In this document: piece by piece, positions 22,128-28,547 of the stretch
How positions within the stretch are numbered: position 1 is the stretch's first letter
How the letters are laid out: every line of letters begins with the position of its first letter
Translations under genes and position numbers: made by a program
Notes under the pieces: model-generated
The model's database searches: none
What the model saw: the letters and a program-made list of their open reading frames with translations, nothing else
Told to the model about the DNA's origin: nothing
Origin: a virus
DNA: 28,690 bases
Reading direction: 5' to 3' (one strand)
Virus record (IMG/VR): IMGVR_UViG_3300030098_000499
Coordinates: 1 to 28,690 of that record

Positions 22128-23439
22128 ATTGAACAAAATACCTTCCATAATTACTATCAATCTCATAAAACATTCTCATCATTATAGCGTCTGAATAGTC
22201 AGGTGATCTACCTAATATAGTTTTAACTGTGTCTTTAGAATGCATTTGTATCTTTGCGTCTTTGTCTGCGTTCTTTGAACGTACTTGTTCCAATTCCTCT
22301 ATAATACATTTTTTAATATGTATGTCGTTACAATCTATTCCTATCTGTGCTTTATTTACAAGGTCTGCTAATTTGTAATAACATTGTGTCTTTAAGTTTT
22401 GATAATTCTCTCGTTTAAGGGGTTTTGCATTGTTTTGGAAGGGTGTGCAACGTAAATAGTCTTGTGCACCGCCCCCAACTCCGTCAGAGTCTACTATAAT
22501 GTGTTTAAGGTTTACAGCATAATCTCTTTGTACTTTCCTTACTTCGTCAACCACTTCGTTTATAGATGACTTATCAATGCTTATAATCTTTTCAATATGT
22601 AGTCCGTTCCATAATACTATGACTGTTTTATCTGTACCAAATCGTGCCACATCTACACTAATATATCTTTCTCCCATTACTCCCTTTTGATTAAATAGAT
22701 TAATAATAGAGTCATAATCTATTAAGTTATCTGTTGTTGCTTCGTACTCCCAATTTCCAAATAATAGTCTTTGTTTACTTATCTCATCTAATTTTCCTAA
22801 TTGTTCTTTATAATGTGTGCCTATATATTCGTTGTCATCAACTAAACTTTGTATAAATTTTCTGTGTTCTTTTATATTCCCTTTTTTACTAGGTTTATAA
22901 AATTGAGTATATGTCCAGTTCTTTGCTGGGTTACAGGTTAGAAACAATTTAGGTTGTATATTATATAAGTCTAATTTATATCTTATTCTACTGCTTAATA
23001 TGTTCTTACACTTTTCTGTTATTTGGTTAGCTTCGTCTATGAAAGCACCTGTCAACTCAAGTGAGCCTAATGAGTCGAAGTTAGGATCTGAAGGGTAAGT
23101 AAATAAATCTTTTAATAGTATTTCACTATCATTAAAAAACGTAATTATATTAGAAGCCCCATTAAACCGATAATGTTTATCTGATTTTAAACCCCATAAT
23201 TCACACACTTCAAAGAACGTGTTTAATGTTGTCTTCTTTAAATTATCTAGTTTACTCCTGCCCATTAAGTAACGTGTCTTTGGGTATTTAATACAAGATA
23301 GTATAAGCCATGCACAGCCTATAAAAGATTTGCCACCCCCTGCTGCACCACCAAATAAAACTTCTGTTGTGTTCTTATCAAATAAGTATGCTATTGCTTG
23401 TCCTTGTGTTTTAGTAAAACTTGTGTCAATAACTTTCAC
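22126..23439 (-). CDS. terL: Terminase large subunit
   Basis: 437 residues, normal for the family. Walker A GGAAGGGKS (30-38), Walker B region LTGAFIDE (129-136, with the catalytic Glu136), then the RNase H-like nuclease part with YISVDVARFGTD (about 245), HIIVDSDGVGGG (about 310) and the late Asp motif PDYSDA (about 418). The enzyme uses ATP to drive DNA into the prohead and cuts it to length. It overlaps the small subunit gene by 14 bp. Its stop codon lies in the T run of the plus-strand terminator. The type of end cutting (pac or cos) cannot be told from this sequence. Confidence 0.92.
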   Translation of the reverse strand: MKVIDTSFTKTQGQAIAYLFDKNTTEVLFGGAAGGGKSFIGCAWLILSCIKYPKTRYLMGRSKLDNLKKTTLNTFFEVCELWGLKSDKHYRFNGASNIITFFNDSEILLKDLFTYPSDPNFDSLGSLELTGAFIDEANQITEKCKNILSSRIRYKLDLYNIQPKLFLTCNPAKNWTYTQFYKPSKKGNIKEHRKFIQSLVDDNEYIGTHYKEQLGKLDEISKQRLLFGNWEYEATTDNLIDYDSIINLFNQKGVMGERYISVDVARFGTDKTVIVLWNGLHIEKIISIDKSSINEVVDEVRKVQRDYAVNLKHIIVDSDGVGGGAQDYLRCTPFQNNAKPLKRENYQNLKTQCYYKLADLVNKAQIGIDCNDIHIKKCIIEELEQVRSKNADKDAKIQMHSKDTVKTILGRSPDYSDAIMMRMFYEIDSNYGRYFVQ

Positions 23440-23779
23440 CGTTTATGTTTACGTTAATCTTTACTGGTTCATTTCCAGAAGATAAGTCTAGTTCTTGTTT
23501 CTCAATATACCCTCGTTTCTTGCCTTTAGTTTTTAAATAAAAAATAGTAGCTGACGTATTACCGTCTTTAATTTGTTTGTGTAACTGACTCTCTGCAAAG
23601 TCTAACGTTATATTATCAATGTCTTTTACTTTCCTTGCAAAGTCCTCATCTTCTTTAATCCATTTATAAAACGTACTTCTTCCTACACCTACTGACTTTA
23701 CTGCTGTTGTTACTATGCCTAAAGATTTTTCTAACGCTTCTAATACTGCTTCCTTTTTTATGTGTCTATTATTGTCCAT
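23426..23779 (-). CDS. terS: Terminase small subunit
   Basis: 117 residues from the ATG at 23779, or 121 from an upstream ATG at 23791. The nearer ATG directly follows the stop of the glycosyltransferase gene and fits the tight coupling elsewhere. Residues about 10-50 contain a helix-turn-helix (ALEKSLGIVTTAVKSVGVGR, then STFYKWIKEDEDFARKVKDI), followed by a helical oligomerisation region (FAESQLHKQIKDGNTSATIF, then YLKTKGKKRGY), as in phBC6A51-type small terminases. It binds the packaging site and recruits the large subunit. It overlaps that gene by 14 bp. Confidence 0.82.
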   Translation of the reverse strand: MDNNRHIKKEAVLEALEKSLGIVTTAVKSVGVGRSTFYKWIKEDEDFARKVKDIDNITLDFAESQLHKQIKDGNTSATIFYLKTKGKKRGYIEKQELDLSSGNEPVKINVNINGESY

Positions 23780-23780
23780 T

Positions 23781-24524
23781 TTATATTCCATTTATTGGTA
23801 TTTTTACTATGGGGTTTATATCAAAACCTTTTTTCTTTTTACCTCTTTGTGTAGTATCGTTCTTTACTATTCTTTTGCCCCACTTCTTTTGTAATAATTT
23901 TAACTGTTCTACTTCTCTGTCTAGTGTTCTATAGTCTGCGCAACCCCCTCTATTTTTATGATCCTTTTTAATCATATGTGCATAGTTAATTCTTAATAGC
24001 TTTCTATATCTATTACAGTTCTGTATGCTATAATCGTAGTCTTCTTTTAAGGGTATCGTTTCGTCAAATCTTAAATCATTATTTAAAAACCCCATAAAAG
24101 AACCTGATATAGTATTCTTTAAACTAAAAGGTGTGTACTCTCTATAGCTTCCTTTATCTCCTAATATATTTATGCCCCATAATCTGCAGCCAAATTCTTC
24201 ACATAAATTGAAGCCTTGTTCTATAAATTCTTCTATGTCGTCTATGTCTTTAACGCTTGGTAGTCCTTCTTCCCAATCCCATATTTTTAGCCCTTCTATA
24301 TCGTCATCTATTACTAGCCCTTTATCCTTAACATAGTTTTCTAGTATATAGTTTCTTACTCTTGCTATATTTCCTTTGATTGCATCTGGCATTATCTCTA
24401 CATTATATCCTTTGTCTATATATTCCTGTGCTTCAAATTCATGTACGCAATATATTATGTCAGGTATGATCTTGTGAGTTTTAACTCCGTTTGCTCTTTT
24501 ATAACTAGGTGCGTATATATTCAT
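23781..24524 (-). CDS. TAGT-family GT-A glycosyltransferase (putative DNA modification)
   Basis: 247 residues. The N-terminal strand IYAPSYKRAN, VKTHKIIPDIIYCV, the IMPDAIKGNIARVRNYILEN segment and the DxD-type metal motif GLVIDDDIEG (Asp73-75) match TET-associated glycosyltransferases. The C-terminal half (LKEDYDYSIQNCNRYRKLLR, then a NRGGCADYRT motif) also fits. The family is proposed to transfer sugars to modified pyrimidines in phage DNA. Here the neighbours are a ParB-domain protein upstream and the small terminase downstream, and a C5-cytosine methyltransferase lies elsewhere in the same block; no TET/JBP oxygenase was found. Fold assignment is good, substrate is inferred. Confidence 0.72.
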   Translation of the reverse strand: MNIYAPSYKRANGVKTHKIIPDIIYCVHEFEAQEYIDKGYNVEIMPDAIKGNIARVRNYILENYVKDKGLVIDDDIEGLKIWDWEEGLPSVKDIDDIEEFIEQGFNLCEEFGCRLWGINILGDKGSYREYTPFSLKNTISGSFMGFLNNDLRFDETIPLKEDYDYSIQNCNRYRKLLRINYAHMIKKDHKNRGGCADYRTLDREVEQLKLLQKKWGKRIVKNDTTQRGKKKKGFDINPIVKIPINGI

Positions 24525-24525
24525 A

Positions 24526-25116
24526 TTATATTTTTTTAATGCTTTTTAAATACTTACCGCCATTTAGTACTCTACCTACTCCTTTACTCCACTCTTTACC
24601 GTTTGCCCTTTTACTATATACGCTACTTATGTCAAAGTGTGTTTGTGCTGAAAGCCAATCTATTTCATTATCAAAATATAACACAACATAGTTATTGCAT
24701 TCGTCTAAAAATTCGCTAAACTCTATTTCCTCTATTATTTCTTCTTCCTTGTCGTCTTCATTTTCCCATACATCTAAACCCCATTCTGCAAGTTGTACGC
24801 TATCCCATTCGTTAGCCAATAGATCGTAATCCCATTCTCCAAAACCTACATTGTCTTTTACTATAAACTCCCTTTTTTGTTCCTCTGTCAAGCCTTTAGC
24901 TATTGTTATAGGAACTTCTTTTAGTCCTGCTTCTATACACGCTTTGTATCGCATATTTCCACCTAATATAGTAAAGTCTTCATCTACAACTATAGGTCGT
25001 AACTTTAGCATTTTTGGAAACTCTTTGATTGATTTTACTAGCTTTTTAAACTTATCATTTTTTATAACTCTGGGGTTATCTATGTTTGTATGTATTTGAT
25101 TAATAGGTACTTTCAT
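24526..25116 (-). CDS. ParB/Srx-like nuclease-domain protein
   Basis: 196 residues. The ParB N-terminal domain is clear: IHTNIDNPRVIKND, KEFPKMLKLRPIVVDEDFTI, and the phosphate-binding motif GGNMRYKA (52-59), followed by EVPITIAKGLTEEQKREFIV. The C-terminal part (about 140-190: YVVLYFDNEIDWLSAQTHFD and GVGRVLNGGKYL) recurs in phage versions, where these proteins lie next to DNA-modification or terminase genes. ParB-type domains bind CTP or cleave nucleic acid. No ParA partner exists, so partitioning is unlikely. Starts 18 bp after the NinB-like gene with TATATAC four bases upstream of its ATG. Confidence 0.8.
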   Translation of the reverse strand: MKVPINQIHTNIDNPRVIKNDKFKKLVKSIKEFPKMLKLRPIVVDEDFTILGGNMRYKACIEAGLKEVPITIAKGLTEEQKREFIVKDNVGFGEWDYDLLANEWDSVQLAEWGLDVWENEDDKEEEIIEEIEFSEFLDECNNYVVLYFDNEIDWLSAQTHFDISSVYSKRANGKEWSKGVGRVLNGGKYLKSIKKI

Positions 25117-25134
25117 AATAGTATATATATTTAA

Positions 25135-25365
25135 TTAACATTCATTTGGTAGTGGTAAAAATACGTCTAGCTCTGTCATCGCCCAAATACGTACTTCTTC
25201 ACAATAATTATTAAACTGTTTTGTGTCTAAAGCTTTGCTACGATCTGCTATAAATCTGTGAGTTAGTATTTCGTGCATTTCAAATTTATGGTATCCTGTA
25301 TGTTGGCACAATGGCATTACTATACACTTCCAATAATAGTTGTTTTGTTTATTACTTCTTTTCAT
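25135..25365 (-). CDS. NinB-like recombination-associated small protein (76 aa)
   Basis: Starts MKRSNKQNNYYWKCIVMPLC, then HTGYHKFEMHEILTHRFIAD and LDTKQFNNYCEEVRIWAMTE, ending in DVFLPLPNE. The order of a QN-YYW start, a H-GY-MHE helix and a final IW segment matches small NinB-like proteins of phages. Full NinB is about 145 residues, so this corresponds to the core or a shortened variant. NinB mediates ssDNA-dependent recombination in lambda. It overlaps the upstream gene by 14 bp and is followed by the ParB gene. The relation to NinB is remote. Confidence 0.5.
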   Translation of the reverse strand: MKRSNKQNNYYWKCIVMPLCQHTGYHKFEMHEILTHRFIADRSKALDTKQFNNYCEEVRIWAMTELDVFLPLPNEC

Positions 25366-25588
25366 TTCTTTTAATTGACTCGTTTGCTTTTGCTACTAAT
25401 CCACTCATGCTGTGCGTTGCTTCTTTTCTGTGTATCGTTGGAAAGCCTTTAAATTCTTCTTTTACTTCTTCCATATATTCACCACACTCGCACAAAGATT
25501 CTGCTGTTCTTATTTTTCCGTCTATGACTTTAATTGTTGCTTTCTTGATGTCTTTTATTACGTCTTTACATTTACATTTAAATCTCAT
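25352..25588 (-). CDS. Small Cys-cluster protein (78 aa)
   Basis: Two Cys pairs (CKCKD near residue 5-7 and SLCECGEYM about 32-38) suggest a small zinc-binding fold, with a conserved FKGFPTIHRKE stretch afterwards. Proteins with this CKC...CECGEYM...FPTI pattern are common in phages, with no known function. Overlaps the upstream small gene by 11 bp and the NinB-like gene by 14 bp, so all are translated from one message. Possible roles are nucleic-acid binding or inhibition of a host enzyme, unproven. Confidence 0.6.
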   Translation of the reverse strand: MRFKCKCKDVIKDIKKATIKVIDGKIRTAESLCECGEYMEEVKEEFKGFPTIHRKEATHSMSGLVAKANESIKRNEKK

Positions 25589-25769
25589 TGTTTTCTATTT
25601 TATCTAATAATTGTTGTGGGGTATATATAGTGTCTTTAGGATCGTAATTTCTATAAATACATTTAAAGTCGTCATTTTTGTAAGTCCAAAAAGTTCTATT
25701 ATTGCTTTTAATGTACTGCTTTAAAACCCACTTTATTGTTCTAAAACTTCTCCCTTGTGATTTTGTCAT
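25578..25769 (-). CDS. Small basic hypothetical protein (63 aa)
   Basis: Very basic start MTKSQGRSFRTIKWVLKQYI, then NNRTFWTYKNDDFKCIYRNY and an acidic helical end (QQLLDKIENNEI). Unrecognised. It overlaps the upstream Cys-rich gene by 29 bp, and there is no later ATG, so the long overlap must be accepted if it is real. It overlaps the downstream gene by 11 bp. Place among nucleic-acid-related early genes suggests a DNA- or RNA-binding accessory. Confidence 0.45.
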   Translation of the reverse strand: MTKSQGRSFRTIKWVLKQYIKSNNRTFWTYKNDDFKCIYRNYDPKDTIYTPQQLLDKIENNEI

Positions 25770-26166
25770 ATAAGTATTTTAATGAATTATAAACTGTATG
25801 TAGGCAGCTAGGACAGTTTGTTGTTGTTTTATATCCACCACCAAAATAAGCGTTGTATATTTCTATCATCTTTGCCTTTGTTTCTACGTCTTTAGCTTTA
25901 CCGTCTTTAAAGTCTGGGTATATAGCAATTAGTTCTTGTTCTAAATGTTTCTTGCCTTCCGTTTCTAACCCCTCAATCATTGGTTCTATTTCTGTTGTAT
26001 TTTTCCAGTAACCCTTTGGGCAACTTTGTGTTGCAATTCTTGACTTAATACGCATAAAACAGCCACATATTTTGCAAGATCCTGTTAGTTTAAAGTAATA
26101 ATCACAACTTTTACATATGTTTATACGTTCTTTATATATGTCTTGTGGCACTAAAAATCTAGTCAT
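25741..26166 (-). CDS. Cys-rich zinc-binding protein (141 aa)
   Basis: Cys residues at 18, 21, 31, 34, 36 and 49 (ERINICKSCDYYFKLTGSCK, then CGCFMRIKSRIATQSCP) form a zinc-ribbon layout known from many phage proteins with the pattern CK-CGCFM.K.R....CP-G-W. A second pair lies near residues 118-121 (NCPSCLHTVYNSLKYL). The middle is helical. No function is established for the family, though late-gene transcription or DNA-binding roles have been suspected. Overlaps the sigma-like gene by 8 bp, so the two are translated together. Confidence 0.65.
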   Translation of the reverse strand: MTRFLVPQDIYKERINICKSCDYYFKLTGSCKICGCFMRIKSRIATQSCPKGYWKNTTEIEPMIEGLETEGKKHLEQELIAIYPDFKDGKAKDVETKAKMIEIYNAYFGGGYKTTTNCPSCLHTVYNSLKYLYDKITREKF

Positions 26167-26722
26167 TAATTATATTTTTTAGTTTCTTTCTTACTTTATC
26201 TATTGTTGTAAATAAACTGTTTCTGCTTATTCCTGTTTTTTTAGCCAAGCTGTCTAGTGTGTTATCTTCGTAGTAGTATAGTTTAAATAACTCCCTATCG
26301 TACCAATACATTTTGTCAAGTTCTACGTCTATCGTTTCTAGTTTTTCCCAAGTATTTGTGCTTTTTTCTTCTTCTATATTATATAAGTTTATTTTGTTTG
26401 ATACTTCGCCTGTTTCCATAATGTCATATGTTGCTCTTGATGAAGCGTCGCGGATGTTTGTGTAATACTTTTTGTATTTATAGTAATAAGGGCTGTTTTT
26501 ACTTCTAAAACATCTGCGTAATATAACTGTTGCGTATCGTATTATGCCTGTTCTACCGTCTTTTTCATAAATCTTTTTTAATGTGTCAGGATTCATTTTT
26601 AAAAAATTGAGCATAGTTTCTTGTACTGCTTCATCTATTTCATTAATGTCTTTTGTAAATCTTCTGCATATTCTTACAAAATCTTCTCTGCATTCACTTA
26701 CTAATATATATATTTTATTCAT
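26159..26722 (-). CDS. Sigma-70-like (ECF-type) transcription factor
   Basis: 187 residues. Residues about 12-75 resemble sigma region 2 (CREDFVRICRRFTKDINEID, then EAVQETMLNFLKMNPDTLKK and GIIRYATVILRRCFRSKNSP). Residues about 140-185 form a region-4 helix-turn-helix (DRELFKLYYYEDNTLDSLAK, then KTGISRNSLFTTIDKVRKKL). The combination is that of small ECF-type sigma factors and their phage relatives. It may direct host RNA polymerase to phage late promoters, since the morphogenesis block lacks a visible primary-type promoter. It begins 8 bp before the stop of the upstream gene and overlaps the zinc-ribbon gene. Region 2 is less certain than region 4. Confidence 0.6.
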   Translation of the reverse strand: MNKIYILVSECREDFVRICRRFTKDINEIDEAVQETMLNFLKMNPDTLKKIYEKDGRTGIIRYATVILRRCFRSKNSPYYYKYKKYYTNIRDASSRATYDIMETGEVSNKINLYNIEEEKSTNTWEKLETIDVELDKMYWYDRELFKLYYYEDNTLDSLAKKTGISRNSLFTTIDKVRKKLKNIIND

Positions 26723-27071
26723 ATTCAGTTTTTAATTGCTTTAATTGTTCTATCAAATCCTGCGTTTGTTCTGATATTAAAAACCTATATGCTCTAATCT
26801 TTTTTAGGTTGTTTTCGTTTTCTAAAGCTGCCAAATATCCATTAGTCATAACTGATACTTGAACAGGTATAATCATTAAAAAGTCGTGGAAGTTTCCTGT
26901 ACCTATGTCTCTTTTATAATTGTTGTTATATTCAATTATAATGTCTAGTACATCTTTAAAATTAGTAAATGTTTCTTTTGTAGATACGTCTTCAATAAAT
27001 TCTAAAAGTACGTCTATGTAATTTAATACAATAACGCTGTGTTGTGAATTTAAACAAATTGGCATTTGCAT
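26715..27071 (-). CDS. Hypothetical helical protein (118 aa)
   Basis: Unrecognised. Helix-rich, with LNYIDVLLEFIEDVSTKETF, FKDVLDIIIEYNNNYKRD and a C-terminal helix (LISEQTQDLIEQLKQLKTEY) that might form a coiled coil. No enzyme motif; a short hydrophobic stretch (FLMIIPVQVSVM, about 64-75) is not long enough for a clear membrane helix. It is the gene before the sigma-like factor and overlaps it by 8 bp, so it might modulate it (for example as an anti-sigma-like partner), but nothing in the sequence shows that. Only a -7-like box without a -33 box precedes it. Confidence 0.5.
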   Translation of the reverse strand: MQMPICLNSQHSVIVLNYIDVLLEFIEDVSTKETFTNFKDVLDIIIEYNNNYKRDIGTGNFHDFLMIIPVQVSVMTNGYLAALENENNLKKIRAYRFLISEQTQDLIEQLKQLKTEYE

Positions 27072-27094
27072 TTGCCGAAGCTATACAAAATTAT

Positions 27095-27511
27095 TTATGA
27101 AATTCCTTTTTGTTTTTTTATTTTATTAACAAGTGATTTGTAATAACTTATTTGTTCTTCGTATTCTGCTCTAGTAATTTTAACTGTTGTCGTTGCTAAA
27201 TACTGCATTTCTTCTGCTGTTTCAAATCCGTATGTTGCATCTAAATTAAGGGCAAATTTAAACTGCTCACCCTGTTCAAACATATTGCATTTGACGCACT
27301 GCACTTGACAATTTATGTCATGCCACCTTGTTGCTAAATGCCTTCTGCTTTGAAAATGGCCGCATTGCATTTTTTTGTAGTGTGCTACTTTGCCACACGT
27401 GAAACATTGACAAAGCCCTGTTTCTGTTGAATTACGTATCCTAATATAAAGACTGAAGCATTTGTCAAGATCCTTTTTTAATTTGCTAATGGATTTTATT
27501 TTATGCCCCAT
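27095..27511 (-). CDS. ninG: NinG-type Holliday-junction nuclease (Rap-like)
   Basis: 138 residues. Opens with LKKDLDKCFSLYIRIR (11-26), then CQCFTCGKV (Cys34/36/39), KMQCGHFQSRRHLATRWHDI (48-67, Cys50/His52) and CQVQCVKCNMFEQGE (68-82, Cys72/75), the ordered Cys-His pattern of NinG/Rap proteins of lambdoid and many other phages. Rap cuts branched DNA such as Holliday junctions and helps phage recombination. The C-terminal coiled helix is typical (YKSLVNKIKKQK). Overlaps the upstream gene by 16 bp. Presence of this and a NinB-like gene implies replication through recombination intermediates. Confidence 0.85.
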   Translation of the reverse strand: MGHKIKSISKLKKDLDKCFSLYIRIRNSTETGLCQCFTCGKVAHYKKMQCGHFQSRRHLATRWHDINCQVQCVKCNMFEQGEQFKFALNLDATYGFETAEEMQYLATTTVKITRAEYEEQISYYKSLVNKIKKQKGIS

Positions 27512-27711
27512 TTCTTTTTTTCTTCTTCAGTAAAATAATTATTTTTTTCTAATTTATCAGTATATTTTTTAGCTTCTTTGTATAGTTTTAAATTATTTTC
27601 TTTTATATATTCTATAAAAGCTTCTTGCCAATCCATTTTAGCTAAATTAGATCTATTAATACTTAAAGCTATTTTTAAAAGTCCTAGTGGTGCTGTTTCA
27701 TTGTTTTCCAT
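27496..27711 (-). CDS. Small hypothetical protein upstream of NinG (71 aa)
   Basis: Unrecognised. N-terminus MENNETAPLGLLKIALSINR, followed by helical, Lys/Tyr-rich segments (MDWQEAFIEYIKENNLKLYK and KYTDKLEKNNYFTEEEKKKW). No Cys or membrane segment. It overlaps the NinG gene by 16 bp, and the start follows the upstream stop after 11 bp. Possibly a NinG partner or regulator; no direct evidence. Confidence 0.5.
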   Translation of the reverse strand: MENNETAPLGLLKIALSINRSNLAKMDWQEAFIEYIKENNLKLYKEAKKYTDKLEKNNYFTEEEKKKWGIK

Positions 27712-27722
27712 TTTATTTAGTT

Positions 27723-28031
27723 TTATAAGTATTTAGACTCTATAATTTCTTGTCTTACGTCTTCTGCTTTTAATTTGCGTTTGTACCAATTGTTACCTCG
27801 TAGTTCTATATTATCTTCTTGTAGCTTTCTTCTTGCTCTTGTTATACTGTCAGCAAGTGTTAATTTTCCGTCAATATAATTTTCAAAATAAGTATATAAA
27901 TTCCAATTTTCTTTTTTGGCTTCTTCATACCAAATTATAACTGTAAGTAATCTGTCGCAATCTCTTGCTGCAGGTTTTTCCATTAGTATTCTTTTTACTT
28001 TGTCTTTTAGTTTGTTAGTTAGTAATTTCAT
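27723..28031 (-). CDS. Conserved phage hypothetical protein (102 aa)
   Basis: The pattern ILMEKPAARDCDRLLTVIIW, then LADSITRARRKLQEDNIELR and GNNWYKRKLKAEDVR is one I know from many phages: an N-terminal RDSD-LL helix followed by S-RRKLQE--PELRG. The fold is helical and likely binds nucleic acid (IT-ARRKLQE), with function unestablished; homologues lie near recombination nucleases. It overlaps the upstream membrane-peptide gene by 17 bp. A start at MEKPAARDCD (codon 17) is an alternative that avoids the overlap. Confidence 0.6.
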   Translation of the reverse strand: MKLLTNKLKDKVKRILMEKPAARDCDRLLTVIIWYEEAKKENWNLYTYFENYIDGKLTLADSITRARRKLQEDNIELRGNNWYKRKLKAEDVRQEIIESKYL

Positions 28032-28200
28032 TGTAAAATTTTTGGTTAAAGATTTTTTCTATTTGTCTGTTCTTCGCGTCCAACTCGTCTTCTAATGCTT
28101 TCATTTTTTTTTGTAAGATTTTAAATACTATAATAGTTCCAAATATAAATCCTGTTGACATTGAAATTAATATCATTAATAGTGCTTGTATTGTACTCAT
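28015..28200 (-). CDS. Single-span membrane peptide with coiled tail (61 aa)
   Basis: MSTIQALLMILISMSTGFIF followed by GTIIVFKILQKKM gives one membrane helix (about 5-30) with no signal cleavage site, then a coiled helix (MKALEDELDAKNRQIEKIFN). The layout resembles lambda Rz-like or other small phage membrane proteins, but it lies in the early block, far from the lysis cassette. Possible roles: superinfection exclusion or membrane attachment of replication; unproven. Its ATG overlaps the stop of the upstream gene (ATGA). Confidence 0.55.
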   Translation of the reverse strand: MSTIQALLMILISMSTGFIFGTIIVFKILQKKMKALEDELDAKNRQIEKIFNQKFYNEITN

Positions 28201-28547
28201 TTTAAAAGTTTTTGTTTTGGTTTATAATGTGGTATTTTTTTTGGATCTTGATTCAAAGTATGTACACTGTAATATGCTTCATTCATACGTTGCTTATGGT
28301 CTCGTACCCACCGATAGAATGTGCTTATGTTTAGAAATTGTTGTTCTTTACTGTGTCTTACTCCAATAGAGAATGATTTTTGTATGTCTTCAAAATCCAT
28401 GTTCTTAAACATTTTGTCAGTCTGTATATCGTTTGCAAATATCTTTGCTAAACTTGCCATTGTCTTACCGTCTGTTGAATAACCCAATTCAATAGAAGTC
28501 TTTGCAATTAAATCATATACTGCTTTTACAAATTCTGTATCACTCAT
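28197..28547 (-). CDS. Conserved hypothetical early protein (116 aa)
   Basis: The middle (FEDIQKSFSIGVRHSKEQQF, then LNISTFYRWVRDHKQRMNEA) fits a pattern common in Bacteroidota phages and mobile elements: a helical N-terminus that ends in MT-DI--AF--G-R, followed by LN--T-Y-W. It may be a DNA-binding accessory, because FYRWVRDHKQR resembles a recognition helix, but no function is established. Its start overlaps the methyltransferase stop on the circular map (TGA at 28546-28544), so both are translated together. Confidence 0.6.
   Translation of the reverse strand: MSDTEFVKAVYDLIAKTSIELGYSTDGKTMASLAKIFANDIQTDKMFKNMDFEDIQKSFSIGVRHSKEQQFLNISTFYRWVRDHKQRMNEAYYSVHTLNQDPKKIPHYKPKQKLLK

Noticed and set aside
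27086-27093. TAATTTTG on the minus strand before the 26715-27071 gene as a promoter -7 box
   Set aside because: No TTTG lies 19-21 bases upstream, and the site falls in a tightly packed operon.
23781-28547. A TET/JBP oxygenase to accompany the TAGT enzyme
   Set aside because: No protein in the block has the HxD...H spacing or the length of the family; the HDF in the 118-residue protein is isolated.
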